Shown: piece by piece, positions 21,083 through 34,714 of the stretch
Position numbering within the stretch: position 1 is the first letter of the stretch
Layout of the letters: every line of letters starts with the position of its first letter
NCBI GenBank assembly: GCA_025765595.1
Contig: JAIVFH010000009.1
Coordinates: forward strand, 248,001 to 312,000
Length of the DNA: 64,000 nt
Direction: 5' to 3'
From: Obelidium mucronatum
Taxonomy: Eukaryota > Chytridiomycota > Chytridiomycetes > Chytridiales > Chytriomycetaceae
Translations under genes and position numbers: made by a program
The notes under the pieces: generated by a model
The model's database searches: none
The model's input: only the letters and a program-made list of their open reading frames with translations
Told to the model about the DNA's origin: nothing

Positions 21083-21249
21083 CTTTCTAATTTTTTTGTT
21101 GTTGAGAAAAGTATATTAATAATATAATGTGGTGCAAAATATCATTGGTTGGAGGAGAGCGTAGAGGGATTCCGGACAGACATGAACCAATCGGGTGGTG
21201 GCGTGCGATCACGCAAAAAAAGTCGATTCATCTCCAAAAAAAACACACC

Positions 21250-22218
21250 ATGACAACTACAACTGCTGCGCAGATCCCAACCACCACCAGCACCCCCACA
21301 GCAGCAGCATCGGCAGCTGCGTTCCAAACAAGTCTCCCCATCGAACTCATCCAAAACATTTTCCAAAGAATCAACCCAAACCACGTGCTCAAGTTCAAAC
21401 GTCTCTGTACTCGAATCTTTACAGCCCTGTCGGACCCACACTTTGCAGTTCTAAACCTCAGGGAGTTTTCAAATATCGGCACAGTTGCGTGTGTTCAAAG
21501 CTATCGTCTTTGGTTCGTGTGGCCGGATTCGTATCAGAAGCATTATGCGGGTGCCACTTTGAAGGCGCTCTTTGAACTCAAATGTGGTTAGTTATTTTTC
21601 CTTCCCCCTTCCCCGCCGTTCAAAAAAAAGAAGTAACAAATAAGATGATGAAGAAGAGGATTTTTAACAATCTTTTTTTTTTGTCTAGGTTGGAAAGCAA
21701 TCCAAGGTTGTATTCCCAAAGCGATTGGCGGATTAACCAATTTAACACACCTGAACCTCCACGAAAACCGACTCACGGGAGAAATTCCCAGCGAACTCTG
21801 CAAACTTACAAACCTCCAGTTCCTCCATTTAAACGGCAACAGACTCACCGGCGCCATCCCAAAAGAAATTGGAAACCTGACACAACTGCAACAGCTATAC
21901 CTCCAAAACAACCGCCTGAGCAGTAAAATACCTGATGAGATTGGTGACTTGGTGTTACTGGAAGCGCTGTATTTGAACAACAACGCGCTGGAGGAGGAAA
22001 TCCCAAAGAGTATTGGGAAGCTGTCGAAATTAAAGTCGCTTTATTTGGAGCATAATCAGTTGAAGGGGGAGATACCTGTGGAGATTGGGTTATTGCAGAA
22101 TTTGCAGATTTTGTATCTGGGTATGAATGACTTTGAGCAGTTTGTGCCATCGGATTTCAATCATGAATCGAGGGTGTTTGAAATTCTGCATCATCAAGGG
22201 TTTAGAGGAAGGTCTTGA
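21250..22218 (+). CDS. F-box-like protein with plant-type LRRs (LRR copy 1)
   Basis: Exons 21250-21586 and 21689-22218 (288 aa). After a Thr/Ala-rich leader, residues 30-75 form a degenerate F-box (LPIELIQNIFQRINPNHVLKF). A linker with WPDSYQKHYA follows, which is conserved in the other LRR copies of this window. The second exon has at least six 24-residue repeats of the form LxxLxLxxNxLxGxIPxEI, the plant/bacterial LRR subtype. No signal peptide or TM segment is seen, so it is cytosolic, likely an SCF adaptor. A GGA/GAA purine tract lies just downstream (22215-22275). Confidence 0.85.
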
Positions 22219-22280
22219 AAGAAAAAGAAGAAGAAGTAGAAGAAGGAGGAGGAGGAGGAGGAGGAGAAAAGAAACAGAAA
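22215..22280 (+). repeat. Polypurine (GAA/GGA)n tract
   Basis: About 65 nearly uninterrupted purines on the plus strand, made of AAGAAG and GGAGGA units, immediately after the LRR stop codon. Composition alone supports the call. Confidence 0.85.
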
Positions 22281-22505
22281 AAGAGTTGAACTGCTGGAAT
22301 GTTTGTTATCGGAGATTTTTCCTTTCATTTTATTTTTTAAGCACAAACACCTCATCCTTTTATTTTTTGATTCCCCCCTCTCCCTCTTCCATTCATTACT
22401 TCTAAGTTATTATAAATTCATCAGCCCCTCCCGACTATAAATATACAGACAAACAAAAAAACGGAAAAATAATAAAAAGAGCAGATGTATATTCCAGTTT
22501 AATTT

Positions 22506-23333
22506 TTATATAAAGATCATCTGAACATATCCTCCCTGAAGAAGTACAAACATGGTCATACCCACAATAGACCACGTCCAAATAATACTAGGTTGACGCT
22601 TGTTTTCCTGCCGCATGTAATCATAGTACATTTTACGCGCCTTTGGCGTCAACAATATTAATAATAGAAGAGTTTTTTTCTCATTCTTTTACTTACCTTG
22701 GTATTGACGGTGCGATTTGGGTGATCACTGGTTCTTGGATAATGTGCTTTTTGATGTGCGTCAAAATCGTAATATTGATGAGTATAAGAAGACTTTTTCG
22801 GATCGCGATGTAAAATCCAATCGTCAGGATGAAGACTTGACTTTGTATCTGTTCAGGGGCGCAAAAGTACCGTCTTAGTAATTGTCAAAAAGTGTTACTG
22901 TGTTAACATACATCCGGAATGCCTGCGCATCGTAGATTTGAAGCCACTTCTATTCACACTTTGGTCTCCCTTTACCTGTTTGTAAAACATGAGTTGTCAA
23001 TAGAACCAAAGCGATGATTGATTTGATTTACTTTACCGCCAATCCACGATCGTACTCCCTTCGTTTCCCCTCGTCCGACAGTACAGAGTAGGCTTCGTTA
23101 ATTTTTACAAACAGCTGAGTGGACTCTTCGTTGTTTGGGTTCTTGTCTGGATGGTGTTTCATTGAGAGTTCGTAGAAGCGTGACTTTAGCGTTGCTTTTG
23201 AGGCTTCCTGCGGGACGCCCAGCAAATCGTAGAAAGTCTTTGATGAAGTTGCTGAAGCGGCAGTTGACGCCAGACGGACAAAGACAAGCGACGGCGGCCG
23301 CAGCGACTGGCGGCGCAGCGAAGAGGCAAACAT
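22506..23333 (-). CDS. Mitochondrial J-domain protein with C-terminal membrane segment (DNAJC30-like)
   Basis: Exons on the minus strand: 23037-23333, 22912-22975, 22697-22848, 22506-22640 (215 aa). A basic, Ser-rich leader ([20 protein letters not shown]) suits mitochondrial import. The J domain spans about residues 33-96, with the HPD motif in [10 protein letters not shown]. The C-terminal exon carries one TM helix ([15 protein letters not shown]). Length and layout match the DNAJC30 type. The last intron contains a mini-palindrome around GCCTTTGGC (22638-22650). The start is only 62 bp from that of the divergent MetAP2 gene. Confidence 0.88.
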
Positions 23334-23395
23334 TCGATCTCTTTTCTTTTTATTTTTATTTTTATTTATTAAATATTTATCGAAAGTCAATAAAA
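23334..23395. promoter_or_regulatory. 62-bp divergent promoter between J-protein and MetAP2
   Basis: The two start codons face away from each other with only 62 bp between them. The segment is almost entirely A/T, with TTTATTTTTATTT runs, between very GC-rich coding ends. Both transcripts must start in this gap or inside the neighbouring 5' exon. Confidence 0.75.
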
Positions 23396-25086
<1,691 letters not shown>

Positions 25087-25153
25087 GCGGTGGGAATAAT
25101 AAAAGTGGAATTTATGAGGGGTGGAGGTACAAACTTCCAGCAAAACAAATTTC

Positions 25154-26874
25154 ATGGCAGCACCAGAACCATCCCTAGCAACCATTGTGCTTATGCTGCA
25201 GCAGCTGCAGAAACAAGTTGACTTTCTTCAGTCAGAGACGTCTACACTGCGGGCTCAGAACAACTTGATCCTGCAACAAACCAACTCCAACAAGCGGTTT
25301 CTGACGCAGCTTCGCGATCTGCCTTTTGAAATTGCAGCAAGAATCTTTGCTTTCATTTCGCCAGAGAAAGTATTCAAGTACCGGAGATTGGTTGAGTGTT
25401 TTCTCTGTTATGTGGCTCCAAGTCTAACCCACTTCGTATACAGAGCAAATCAATCAACGCCGTTCTACTCTCGTCTTTCTTTGCTGCGATTTCAGTCCGC
25501 AATCATGCTGCTCCGCTTCCTTCTGTCTCAAGGCGGCACTTGAACATAAAACCAAGTCCGATTGACAAGGCATGGTTCCTAGTTCCCAAAAACTACCAAA
25601 TCGCATACGCTGAAGCGAGATTCAAACAACTTGAAACGTTGCAATGGTTTTCAATCAACTGGTCCGCGTACAAGCCAAAAACTTTGTCAACACGTGAAAT
25701 GAGAGACGCTCCGTTCAACCAGCTCATTCAAATGGGCCTTGCTATCCACCGCGACGGTCGAGTGAGGAGACAGAAACCTGCGCCGTTCATTATTTATATC
25801 CCAGACGCTATTTCCTGTCTCACAAACCTCAAGACGTTGCAACTTTCAACGTGTGAGCTTTCTGGGCCGATTCCGCAATGCATTGGCAGCTTACGCTCTC
25901 TTGAAATTTTAAATTTGGGTGACAATAAGCTTCAAGGGCCGATTCCAGAAGAGCTGGGGCAGTTGGTGGCGTTGAAGGAACTGAATTTGTATGGGCAGCA
26001 ACTGGAGGGGACCATCAATGTCCTCGCTAGACTAACCTCTTTACAGAAACTCAACCTCCACCAAAACTCGTTTTCGGGAGAAATTTCTGTTTTGAGTGAG
26101 CTTGGTAATCTGGACCAGGTTTTCCTTTCAAACAATTCCTTTGAAGGACCCATCCCAAGCAACATTGGGACACGTGTTCCGAATCTTTCGATTGTGAATG
26201 CCAGTGGAAACAAGCTTTCTGGGTCAATTCCTGCGTCCATTGGCTTGCTATCACGGTTGGAATGTATTTCCCTCGATGACAATCAGCTTTCTGGGCCTAT
26301 TCCTGTTGAGTTGGGCAGTCTCCCCGTTCTTGGTGCTCTGCATCTTTCAAAAAACGAGTTATCTGGGGAAATTCCCATTGAAATTTGTAACCTTGCAACG
26401 CTTTGGGAATTGTATCTGGATCAGAATAGATTGGTGGGACCCATTCCTCCAATGATTCATCAACTTGTCGAGCTGCGATCCCTTACTCTTTCCAGCAACA
26501 ACTTGACTGGAGATATTCCTGAAACAATCTATTCCATGCAGAATCTTGAGGCAATTGACTTGTCCAACAATTCCTTGAGTGGCAGTTTATCTGCCCAAGT
26601 GGGAAACGTTGCTCCTACACTCAAAATATTGAAGCTGTCGCAAAATAAGCTTCAAGGCGAAATCCCGGATGCTATTTGCGATTTGAGGATTTTAGAGGTT
26701 TTGGGTCTTGCTGACAACATGTTCACTGGGAAATTGCCAAGTCGGCTTGGAGCGTTGTATTTGGACTCTTTGGAGTTGAAGGGGAATCAAGTGGATACCG
26801 AGATTCCATCATCCATTTTGAGAGATAGTGCTTTGTTTGGGTTGCTTGTGAAGGAAGGGTTTGGACCGGAATAA
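25154..26874 (+). CDS. F-box-like protein with coiled coil and plant-type LRRs (LRR copy 2)
   Basis: Exons 25154-25390 and 25444-26874 (555 aa), the longest LRR copy. Residues 10-50 form a coiled coil, then an F-box-like segment (LPFEIAARIFAFISPEKVF), then the conserved linker (FLVPKNYQIAYAEARF). About a dozen LRRs of the LxxNxLxGxIP subtype run from residue 210 to the end. The splice falls within the F-box-like region at the RRL|SKSI junction. No export signal is seen. It shares the coiled-coil-plus-F-box start with the gene at 7065. Confidence 0.85.
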
Positions 26875-27025
26875 GTTCAAGGAAGACGCAATCCAACTAA
26901 AAAAAAAATGTTCTACTGAAAAACGGTTTATTTCACAGTCTTTTTCAAAATAAAAACAATATTGATAATGAACCAATGGAACCACAGCAAGGGTCAAGAA
27001 AAAAAGAAGAATCTTCTTATTTTTT

Positions 27026-28308
27026 TCAAAGATTGGATGGCTTTCCGCTCAAGTAGAACCACTTGTCGATGGACGCATCAATAGCAGCAGCTGGCTTTCT
27101 GGAGTCAGCTGGAAGAGAAGTGTAAGCAGCATCTGTCACGGCAACCTTGTATGGACTGTCAGCAACTTCAGTGTTGGCAACAGTAATGTCGTAGTGCTCA
27201 GTCTGGGATGGGATTTGACGAGTGATGAGCCTCTTCCATGCTTCGTTTGTTTCGTGGATAACTTCGTTGGCGTAGGCCTTGTTCTTGGCTTCACCAGAGA
27301 AGGCAAAGTTGTTTTCTGGCTTTCCGTCGGGGATCTTGTAGATTCTGAACCATTCGTTGGAAGCACGCAAGATTCCTGGCAAGTGCTTCTCGACATCTTC
27401 AATGTCGTTCAATTTGGAGGCCAACTGGGTCGTTGATGTCAATGACGATAACCTTCCAGTCGGTTTCACCTGTCCAAGACAGACTACAGTTTAGAAAAGG
27501 GAAAAAAATCACATCTGGAAGAGTCATATATTCACCTTCATCGAGAAGAGCCATGGTTCCCAAAACCTTGACCTGCTTGACCTGTCCGACAGTTCCAACA
27601 GCTTCACCGATTTCACAAACATCCAATGGATCGTTGTCACCCTTAGCCTTGGTGTCAGGGTGGATGGAAGTTGGGTCTTCCCAAGTTTGTGGGAAGGCAC
27701 CGTAGTTCCAGATGTATCCGTGGTGTGGGAAACAGTTGCGGACAAATCGGAGCTTTCCCTTCTTAATATCCTGCTTAATTGGGTTGAAAGCTTCGTCCTT
27801 GGAGATCTGTGGTGGGGTGTTTTTTTTAAGATGATGGGTTTGGTGTTTGATTTTAGATTGCGTCAACTGTTGATAAGAGGTCGTTTTTTTCGGCTCCCTC
27901 AACCCCTAACTCTCAAATTGAACATAGGAGTCCAAAGACCCAGTCTCCACTTCCACTTTATCCTCTTGTTTCATAATAATCCGTTGATTTCGAGGTGGTT
28001 TAATGTAGTTCGTAGTTCCAAGACACATGGGAGATATCGGAACTGGCAAAAAAAGCAAAGCCTACCTCCAACTTGGCGTTGGTCCATCTTGGCACCTCAA
28101 CAATCATGTTCAGGACAGTCTTCTCCTGCATTCGCAAAGAGGGGAATGTCGTGGAACGGAGAGACAACCTTTCCTTGGGAGTTCTCTGAACTTAAAAGTG
28201 AGAATGGCGCAATCTAAACCACCCCCCCTTATCTCCAACCGTACCAATGTACACTCTGTGCTCGAGCGTGTTCGGGGCACCAACGACTCTCGTCTTGTAC
28301 TCAGACAT
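27026..28308 (-). CDS. IPP1: Inorganic pyrophosphatase (IPP1-type), two apparent single-base frameshifts
   Basis: Hydrolyses PPi in the cytosol. Exons on the minus strand: 28245-28308, 28066-28185, 27536-27806 and 27026-27469. Start [19 protein letters not shown] and motifs [16 protein letters not shown] and [13 protein letters not shown] are typical, including the metal-binding Asp cluster. Frame is lost near 28118-28126 (after FANAGE) and near 27420-27428 (after IDINDP); in each case one extra base explains the shift, and all intron phases are then consistent. Since the gene should be essential, assembly error is the likeliest cause; a pseudogene is the alternative. Confidence 0.85.
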
Positions 28309-28498
28309 GTTTCTGCTTAGTTGTCTCGTCAGTGAGGAAAGTCCTCGTCGCAGAAACAGGTCCATTTTTTTTGCTCACCTTTTTTGGAAATAAAAAACTT
28401 GGACGAAAACGAGCTTTGAACTTCCGACGCCTCAAAACTCACGACATAACTACAACGCCTCAAATTAGAAATCACGTTATTTAAGCTATTCAACAAAG

Positions 28499-29602
28499 AT
28501 GGATTTGGTGAATTTGGGTATGTGACGCGTCTCTGGCATGCCTGTGTCTACATACTGATAAAACAGCAGGACTCGTCTTCTGGGAAAAACAAGAGGGCCA
28601 ACTGTGTGCTCAACACGCCCTCAACGCTGTGTTACAAGGCCCTTACTTTTCTGCAGTCGATTTAAGCCAGATTGCTCGAGACTTGGATTCCCAGGAACTG
28701 GATGTGAGTTTTCCTTCTTCTGGCTTCGATGTCCTTCTATCTCTCCCACGCGAGTCTACGAGCAGAACTCTGCCAAAATAGCATGCCCTTTATTTTTCTG
28801 GATTTTAATACTGAATATCCGCGGCGCTTGCGTGTCCTTTCTTGTTCTAAGGCGCTTGCAGATGGGGCAACAACACCACCCACCCCGTCAGCCCGCTCAA
28901 AATTCGAAAGTCAAAATTACGATGACTCTGGATTCTTTTCTATCCAAGTCATTCAAAAAGCTCTATCGGTTTGGAATCTCGCCTTGACACCATTCAACAA
29001 CCCTTCCATGAAGTCCGCAAGGAAGATCCCGCTTCTCAAAATGCTTATATCCTCAACTTGAATGAACATTGGCTTACTTTGAGGAGATTTGGGGGCTCGC
29101 GAAATCGGTGGTATAATTTGGACTCTACTTTGGATGGGCCCAAATACGTTAGCGAGTTTTATCCTTCAAGCGCTGCTTACGGAGCTGGGGGTTCAAGGAT
29201 ATAGCATCTTTGTGGTGGCTGGTGAATTGATTTCTTCGGATGCTGATTCTTATGCTCTCTCTTCTCCTGTACCACCACCTCAACCACCCCTTTCGACGGC
29301 CAGTGCGGTTAAAGAGGCAGGAAAAGGAGGCGTGCAGGCATTCAGCGGAAAGGGGTATTCTTTGAGTGGGTCCCTCCGCCAGTACTAGCGGTGGCGAGTC
29401 TTTTGGTGAAGATCCAGAACTTGCGGCTGCTATAGCAATGTCCATGGAAGCAACAAAACCAGCTGAAACCCAAATGGAAGAAATGAGACGTAAGCGGTTA
29501 GAAGCTTTCAATAAACGCAAGTTGATAATGGTTTGGTTTATGAAAATCTGGGTTTTACGATTCTACAGTTGCGATTTCCGTCCAACGTCAATCTTTTGTT
29601 AA
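28499..29602 (+). CDS. Ataxin-3-like Josephin deubiquitinase with UIM, several frameshifts
   Basis: Removes ubiquitin chains. The first exon (28499-28517) is tiny; a second runs to 28703, and a third starts at 28852. Catalytic residues are all recognisable: Cys in EGQLCAQHALN, His in LNEHWLTLRRF and Asn in RWYNLDS. The Josephin end GYSIFVVAGEL is followed by a Pro-rich linker and a ubiquitin-interacting motif (EDPELAAAIAMSM) at about 29410-29450. The frame shifts near 28995-29002, 29160-29170 and 29365-29380. The 3' end is uncertain. The frameshifts cluster with those in the adjacent pyrophosphatase, which suggests locally poor consensus sequence. Confidence 0.75.
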
Positions 29603-29606
29603 CTAC

Positions 29607-32600
29607 ATGATTGAACGCGTCACTCCCAACCAGGTAGAAGAGGGTAACCTTCTACTCGAGAAGAAAGTTCTCGATCCCTCGCAAAACCTGTGTACGGCTA
29701 TCTTTGCGCTGGTGCTGAGGCTGGGATTCTCATATGGTTTAGTTCGTCTGTCTCTGATTTTATCGCTACCTCTGGCCCCGGGTTCATCGCTCTTATGGAC
29801 AGCCAATGGACTTCAGATTGCGGCCATTATATCTTGCTATCCTCGGATTCGTCTTTTTGTTCCTTTGGGGTTCTTTGTTGCTGTACTGCTGGGCTTGTTG
29901 TCAATCTACACACCAAAAACATCGGCACTTCTGTCTCTCATACATTGCCTCGAATCCATTATTATTTCTGGCTCTATATTAGCTGTGTCAAAAGGGTCAT
30001 CGCCATTGAAGAAAATCGAATCTCTTGCAGTGCTGTTGGGATCAACGTTGCTTGTTGTTACGATTGCGGCAGTATGCCGATCTCTAATACTGATTTATGA
30101 CTTGGAAACAACGTTGAATTTATCCAATGCGATTCTGCTGGATTGGGGTGCCACGTTTGCTGGAGATTTAATCGTTGCACCACTTTTCATGTTTCCACCT
30201 TCCACGACCGCGCTTGATCTGGGGAATTTAAGTACATTGGTGCCAATTATAACTGGCAGCCTATGTATTGGGGTTGCGTTTGGTTTACAGTACCTCCTTC
30301 CAAACAATGCCAGCATGCTTATTTTATTCATTCAATTTCCGCTTTTGTATATGAGTGCCTATGTCGGTGGATACGTTGGGCTATCAATGACTAGCCTCGC
30401 GGCTATTCTGGGGAATATTGGATTCAGCTTCATTTCCAGCTTCAGCACTATCCCGCTGAGTATATCCTTGTCGTCAGGACCAATATTGGTGCTCTTTTTT
30501 CATAGTGCTATTCAAATTGGCTGCTTATGTCTTGTGGAAGGAACCCACCACCGTCGGCAATTCTCAGCGACACCCGTCGCTTCTAAAGAAACGGCGCACA
30601 CAGTCGGAATATCTCGTAACCCAACCCTTAAAACAGAAGAAATGATGTCCGATGAAATTTATCTTGTTAACAAGTCGAGATATTTGAGTTTAATGTTCTC
30701 CCAAATTCATTCGCCTCTAATTGCTATTATTGAAGCGTGCCAAAATGCCAAACAAAAACTGGAGATTGATTCAAGCAAGCTCATTAGTCCAATAGTAAAT
30801 CAAACGGCATTAGTTCTCTCGAGTGTGGACGATTACCTGAGTTATGAACGGTTGGAGTCAGGGTCAGTCAAACCGAAACTTGTAAGCGCAAATCTCAAGG
30901 ATGTGATTGACCTACCGATTGCTTGCGCCCAAAAAGTTTTTGATAAACACAATGTACTCTTTGAAATCCGCTCAAATTTGGTTTCTGAGTGGGTCTTTGT
31001 TGATCCCATTTTCCTCCAACAAGCCATCTTAAATTTATTGCTGGGCACGCTTGATGTAAGAAATAATACTTTTCTAATCCAGTAGCGCTAACTTGGTTTT
31101 GTTTTATTTCATAGTTACTGTCAGATACGCCAGAAAAGGTTGTGCTAGACATCAAGTATAATTTTTCCAGTCCGAAAAATCCGGGCGAGCTATCCGAAGT
31201 ATCCACATTAGAGATTCTGCTTTCAATTCCTACAGCCAAAATTGATTTCGACACGGAGAGCATATTTATCGCATTCCTTCAGAAATTGGACAAACCTGCA
31301 GCCAGCCAAATATGTTCACTAACGTTACCAGTTGCGAAAACCCTCATCAACATGCTTGGTGGAGAGTTGAGAAGCTATTTGACAAGCTCGAAAGGGTGGA
31401 AGATAGCGTTTGAGCTTACATTCCAAACATCATCAATATCGAAGAATAGCGTGGCTGAAGCTTCAGCAGCCGATCAAATAGGCCCGTATCTTAAAACTTT
31501 GGGTATGATGGCAAAAACAAAGCGGAAAGAGAAAGAATGTCATGCATCGCTTTCAATGACAAGTGTTGCATCAGATATTGAGAATCCTCCAACTCTTTTT
31601 GGATTCCTCGCTTCAAGCTTGACTGGATATATGAAAACAGAAGTCTTCAAGAAGTCTTCAACGAGATCATTAATGACAAAGCAAATGTATCTAGGAGATG
31701 AAGCCAAGTCGCACCCGTCTAGAAAGTCCAACGCATCTGCGTTGTCGAGCGGGCTCTCCAGCTTGAGGAGAAGCATCAGTTCTTCAAAGAACTTTAGAAA
31801 AAAGCAGGTGCACTATCTGGATTCAACTAACAATATGGGTTCAAGTGATTCGAAAGATTTCGAAGTGATTGACAAGAAACTGATTCTACAAGGTGACGCC
31901 TTAATGTCTTCCTCTGATGGAGATGTAGAGCAGCTATCACTTAGATCATCAGGGATATCGCTACGTGTCCCCAGTATGAAGGGCAGTAGCATCATAGCTG
32001 GGTCAAACAAATCTTCGCGGCAAGGAACAATGAGAAGAAAAACCAGCCTCCACCAAGAAACAAATTATGCGAGAGCCGATTATGGATCTGCTGATAACGC
32101 GATTGGAGAGAAACCCGAAAATAGACCGATGCTGTTTGAGGAATATCGAGTGTCACAAAATGCTGGACTTCTCCACATTTCTCTTCCGGCATCTCGAAGA
32201 AACAGCTCTATTCAATCGCATAGAGCTAGTTTATCTTCAATGAGAAGAGACAGCGTGACCAAGGAAGGAAAATCAAATACAATAAGCCAGCAAGATAATG
32301 ACGCAAAAGCCTTGGAAAGTTCTTATCCTGTCGCTATTCCTGAAGTAGAAAGCAGGAATATGTCCATTAAAAGTGAATCCGTAGATGATATTGATCTGGA
32401 CAGTGAAATTCTAGAGGCAGCGACGGAGTCCGTTATGCGTGTATATCAGCATAATAGCTGCATTAGTGATCACTTGCAAGGAAACATACTTTTGGTTGAT
32501 GATTCATCAGTTTTTCGGCAGATTTTGAACAAATTCCTCACCACAATCAGCTCAGAATTTTCAATATCGGAAGCTGCAAACGGAGAAGAAGCATTCGTCA

Positions 32601-33770
32601 AATGCCAATCCACACTATTTAATTTGATATTTCTAGATATGGACATGCCAAAACTAAATGGGGGCGTGAGTGGATTTTTCCCCTTTTCGCTTCAGTGTTA
32701 AATATTGCTTTTTCTATAGCAACTCGCCACGAAATTATCAAGCCACAACTATTCTTCCCCCATAGTCATAATAACATCGAATACCATCCCTAAAGACGAA
32801 GTTACCCGATTATCCACCATGTCTGTTACGGAAGTCATAAGCAAGCCGTTGTCAAAAGACAAAGTTCTACAGCTCCTGATAAAATACAATAAGCCAATAG
32901 CTTTGAAAGGGATAGAGCTGTTTTCACCTACTGTCAACATACCCGAAGTCCAAGTCACAGATTCGGCGGCTTCCATTAGAACCACTCGTTCTGCAACACT
33001 ACCAATTCAAATAAGTAGATCCCCTTCAGAAGCTAGGTCGACAGCCGAAGGGACATTGGATGGCAGGTTCAACAGTTTGAAATCGGAAAGCAGTAGTAGC
33101 CGCTCACAAAATGAAGGCCCCATACCGATAGAGACGAAACTCCATCGCTTCCAAACAGGCAGTCAAGAAAGTGAAGTGGGTCGACTATCAGTGCCTAGTA
33201 TGCATACTGATATCAAAGCTACTATACCCCCATCGAGTTCTTCGGCCGCGTTAGTTGTTGACGATTCAATCATTAATCGTTCCATTCTCGTGAAAATGCT
33301 TGAAAAGTTAGAGTTATTTGACGAGATAGTTCAAGTGGCCAATGGACATGATGCCATACGATTTTGTACGATGAAGCCGTTCAAAATTATCTTTATGGAC
33401 CTGGAAATGCCTGGAATGCACGGGTAACTAACTACTTTGGGTGCTTTTGCATGCTTTAATCAACTAAAATTTTGTTATTTCCCTCTCCTGCTGTACTAGT
33501 GAGGAGGCTGCGGCCAGAATTCGGGCCACTGGATCAAAGACACCAATAATTGCGGTGACAGGAAACATTGTGCGAGGGAAAGATGAAAATAACTTGAAAG
33601 TGGTTGGAATCAGCCAAATACTGTTGAAGCCAGTAGACCGCGCCACTGTCAAGGAGATATGTAGCAAATACGGGCTTCAAGGAGGGCATCGCGATTTGAC
33701 GCCAGTCAGCCCAACGAATCTTTCCGCACCAAAGCCAGGATTTGGGTCCCTTCGAAGAAACTTGCAATAA
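29607..33770 (+). CDS. Hybrid sensor: MASE1-like membrane domain, degenerate histidine-kinase core, two receiver domains
   Basis: Exons 29607-31055, 31115-32665, 32720-33423 and 33500-33770 (1,324 aa). Residues 30-310 hold about eight hydrophobic segments with a MASE1-like start (SLLWTANGLQIAAIISC). A HisKA-like helix keeps a histidine (FSQIHSPLIAIIEA) but not the usual H-E/D pair. The ATPase region keeps LQQAILNLLL, but the second N-box Asn, the DxGxG box and the GxGLG box are absent. After a Ser-rich 250-residue linker, receiver 1 has ILLVDDS, FLDMDMP and ISKPLS; receiver 2 has LVVDDS, FMDLEMP, AVTGN and LLKPVD. It was probably membrane-bound and phosphorelay-linked; the kinase is likely inactive. 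Confidence 0.85.
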
Positions 33771-33792
33771 ATTTATTGTTTTTTTTCTTGAA

Positions 33793-34671
33793 ATGGCAGG
33801 AGTTGAATCACTGGACGACGATTACTTACTAGCGCCGTTCAAAGAACCGCAACGGAAAGATAAAAAGAGACAAAGAAGCAGCGAGGAAGAGTCAAATCCG
33901 GATCCTGTTGAAGCGGACTTGGTTGAGCATGACGAAGAGGCAGAGGCTCAACTAGCTGACGGCAACAGCAAGAAAAGGAAAAAGAACGAAAAGCAACAAA
34001 AGCCGCAGCTACAAAAAGATCCAGAAGCAAAGAATCGGAAGGAAGCCAAGCGGGCAAGCGATCGCGCTGCGAAAGCTGTCACACTGAAAACTGAAATATT
34101 TGAACTGGCTGAGGCTGCTGAGTGGAACGACCCGTCCATGCAGCTCCCTGAAGAAAGATCCCTTGAGAACCTTTTGACACTTGTAACTGCAAGTTAGTCG
34201 CATTGATTTCGTGACTTCCGTTTCAATTAACCCTTGATAACCCAGTGAGAGAAGTCGACCAAAAGCAGATCCTGATTGTCACACCATCTGCTGAACGTGC
34301 CATTGCTATTATTCCCGTCTTGAAGTCCATTGGAAAGATTGGGAAGCTATTTGCGAGGCATATGAAAGTCGAGGAGCAAATCAAGGCCCATCAGACTCAT
34401 CAGTTCCCTGTGAGCGTTGGAACTGCTAATAGAATGGTTAAACTGATTGAAGCTGGTTAGTTTCCGACAAGTTGCAAATTGCGATAACCCTTTGTATTGT
34501 TCGTTAAATTTGGCTGCAGACGCGATTTCCCCAACAAAACTTGGATTTGTGATTCTAGATGGAACATCGCTGGACAAGAAAGAACGAAGTTTGTTTTCTA
34601 TCCCAGAATTGAAAACAGATTTAATTTCTTTGTTGAAACTCGTCAAAGACGTGAATGTTATTGTTTTCTAA
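33793..34671 (+). CDS. CMS1: Cms1-like 90S pre-ribosome protein (CMSS1 family)
   Basis: Exons 33793-34192, 34246-34455 and 34520-34671 (253 aa). A Lys/Glu-rich charged N-terminal half with nuclear-type KKRKK runs leads into a helicase-like Rossmann core without ATPase motifs: ILIVTPSAERAI, KLFARHMKVEEQ, VSVGTANRMVKLIEAG and FVILDGTSLD. This matches the Cms1/CMSS1 family, linked to U3 snoRNP and small-subunit assembly in yeast. It follows the sensor gene on the same strand with a 22-bp gap and runs toward YPD1 from the other side. Confidence 0.85.
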
Positions 34672-34714
34672 CTAATAAAAAATGGTCTGTTATAACTGTT
34701 GGTTCGTCTTGCCA

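Noticed and set aside
22127..22405. Arg-rich ORF after LRR copy 1
   Set aside because: It is the polypurine tract read as Arg/Lys codons, with no start context or conserved end.
27399..27902. Two separate pyrophosphatase-like genes
   Set aside because: The pieces join across introns with one-base corrections into a single normal-length protein, so they are one gene.
34245..34460. Separate small gene between the two ends of CMS1
   Set aside because: It is the middle exon of CMS1; splice phases join all three exons.
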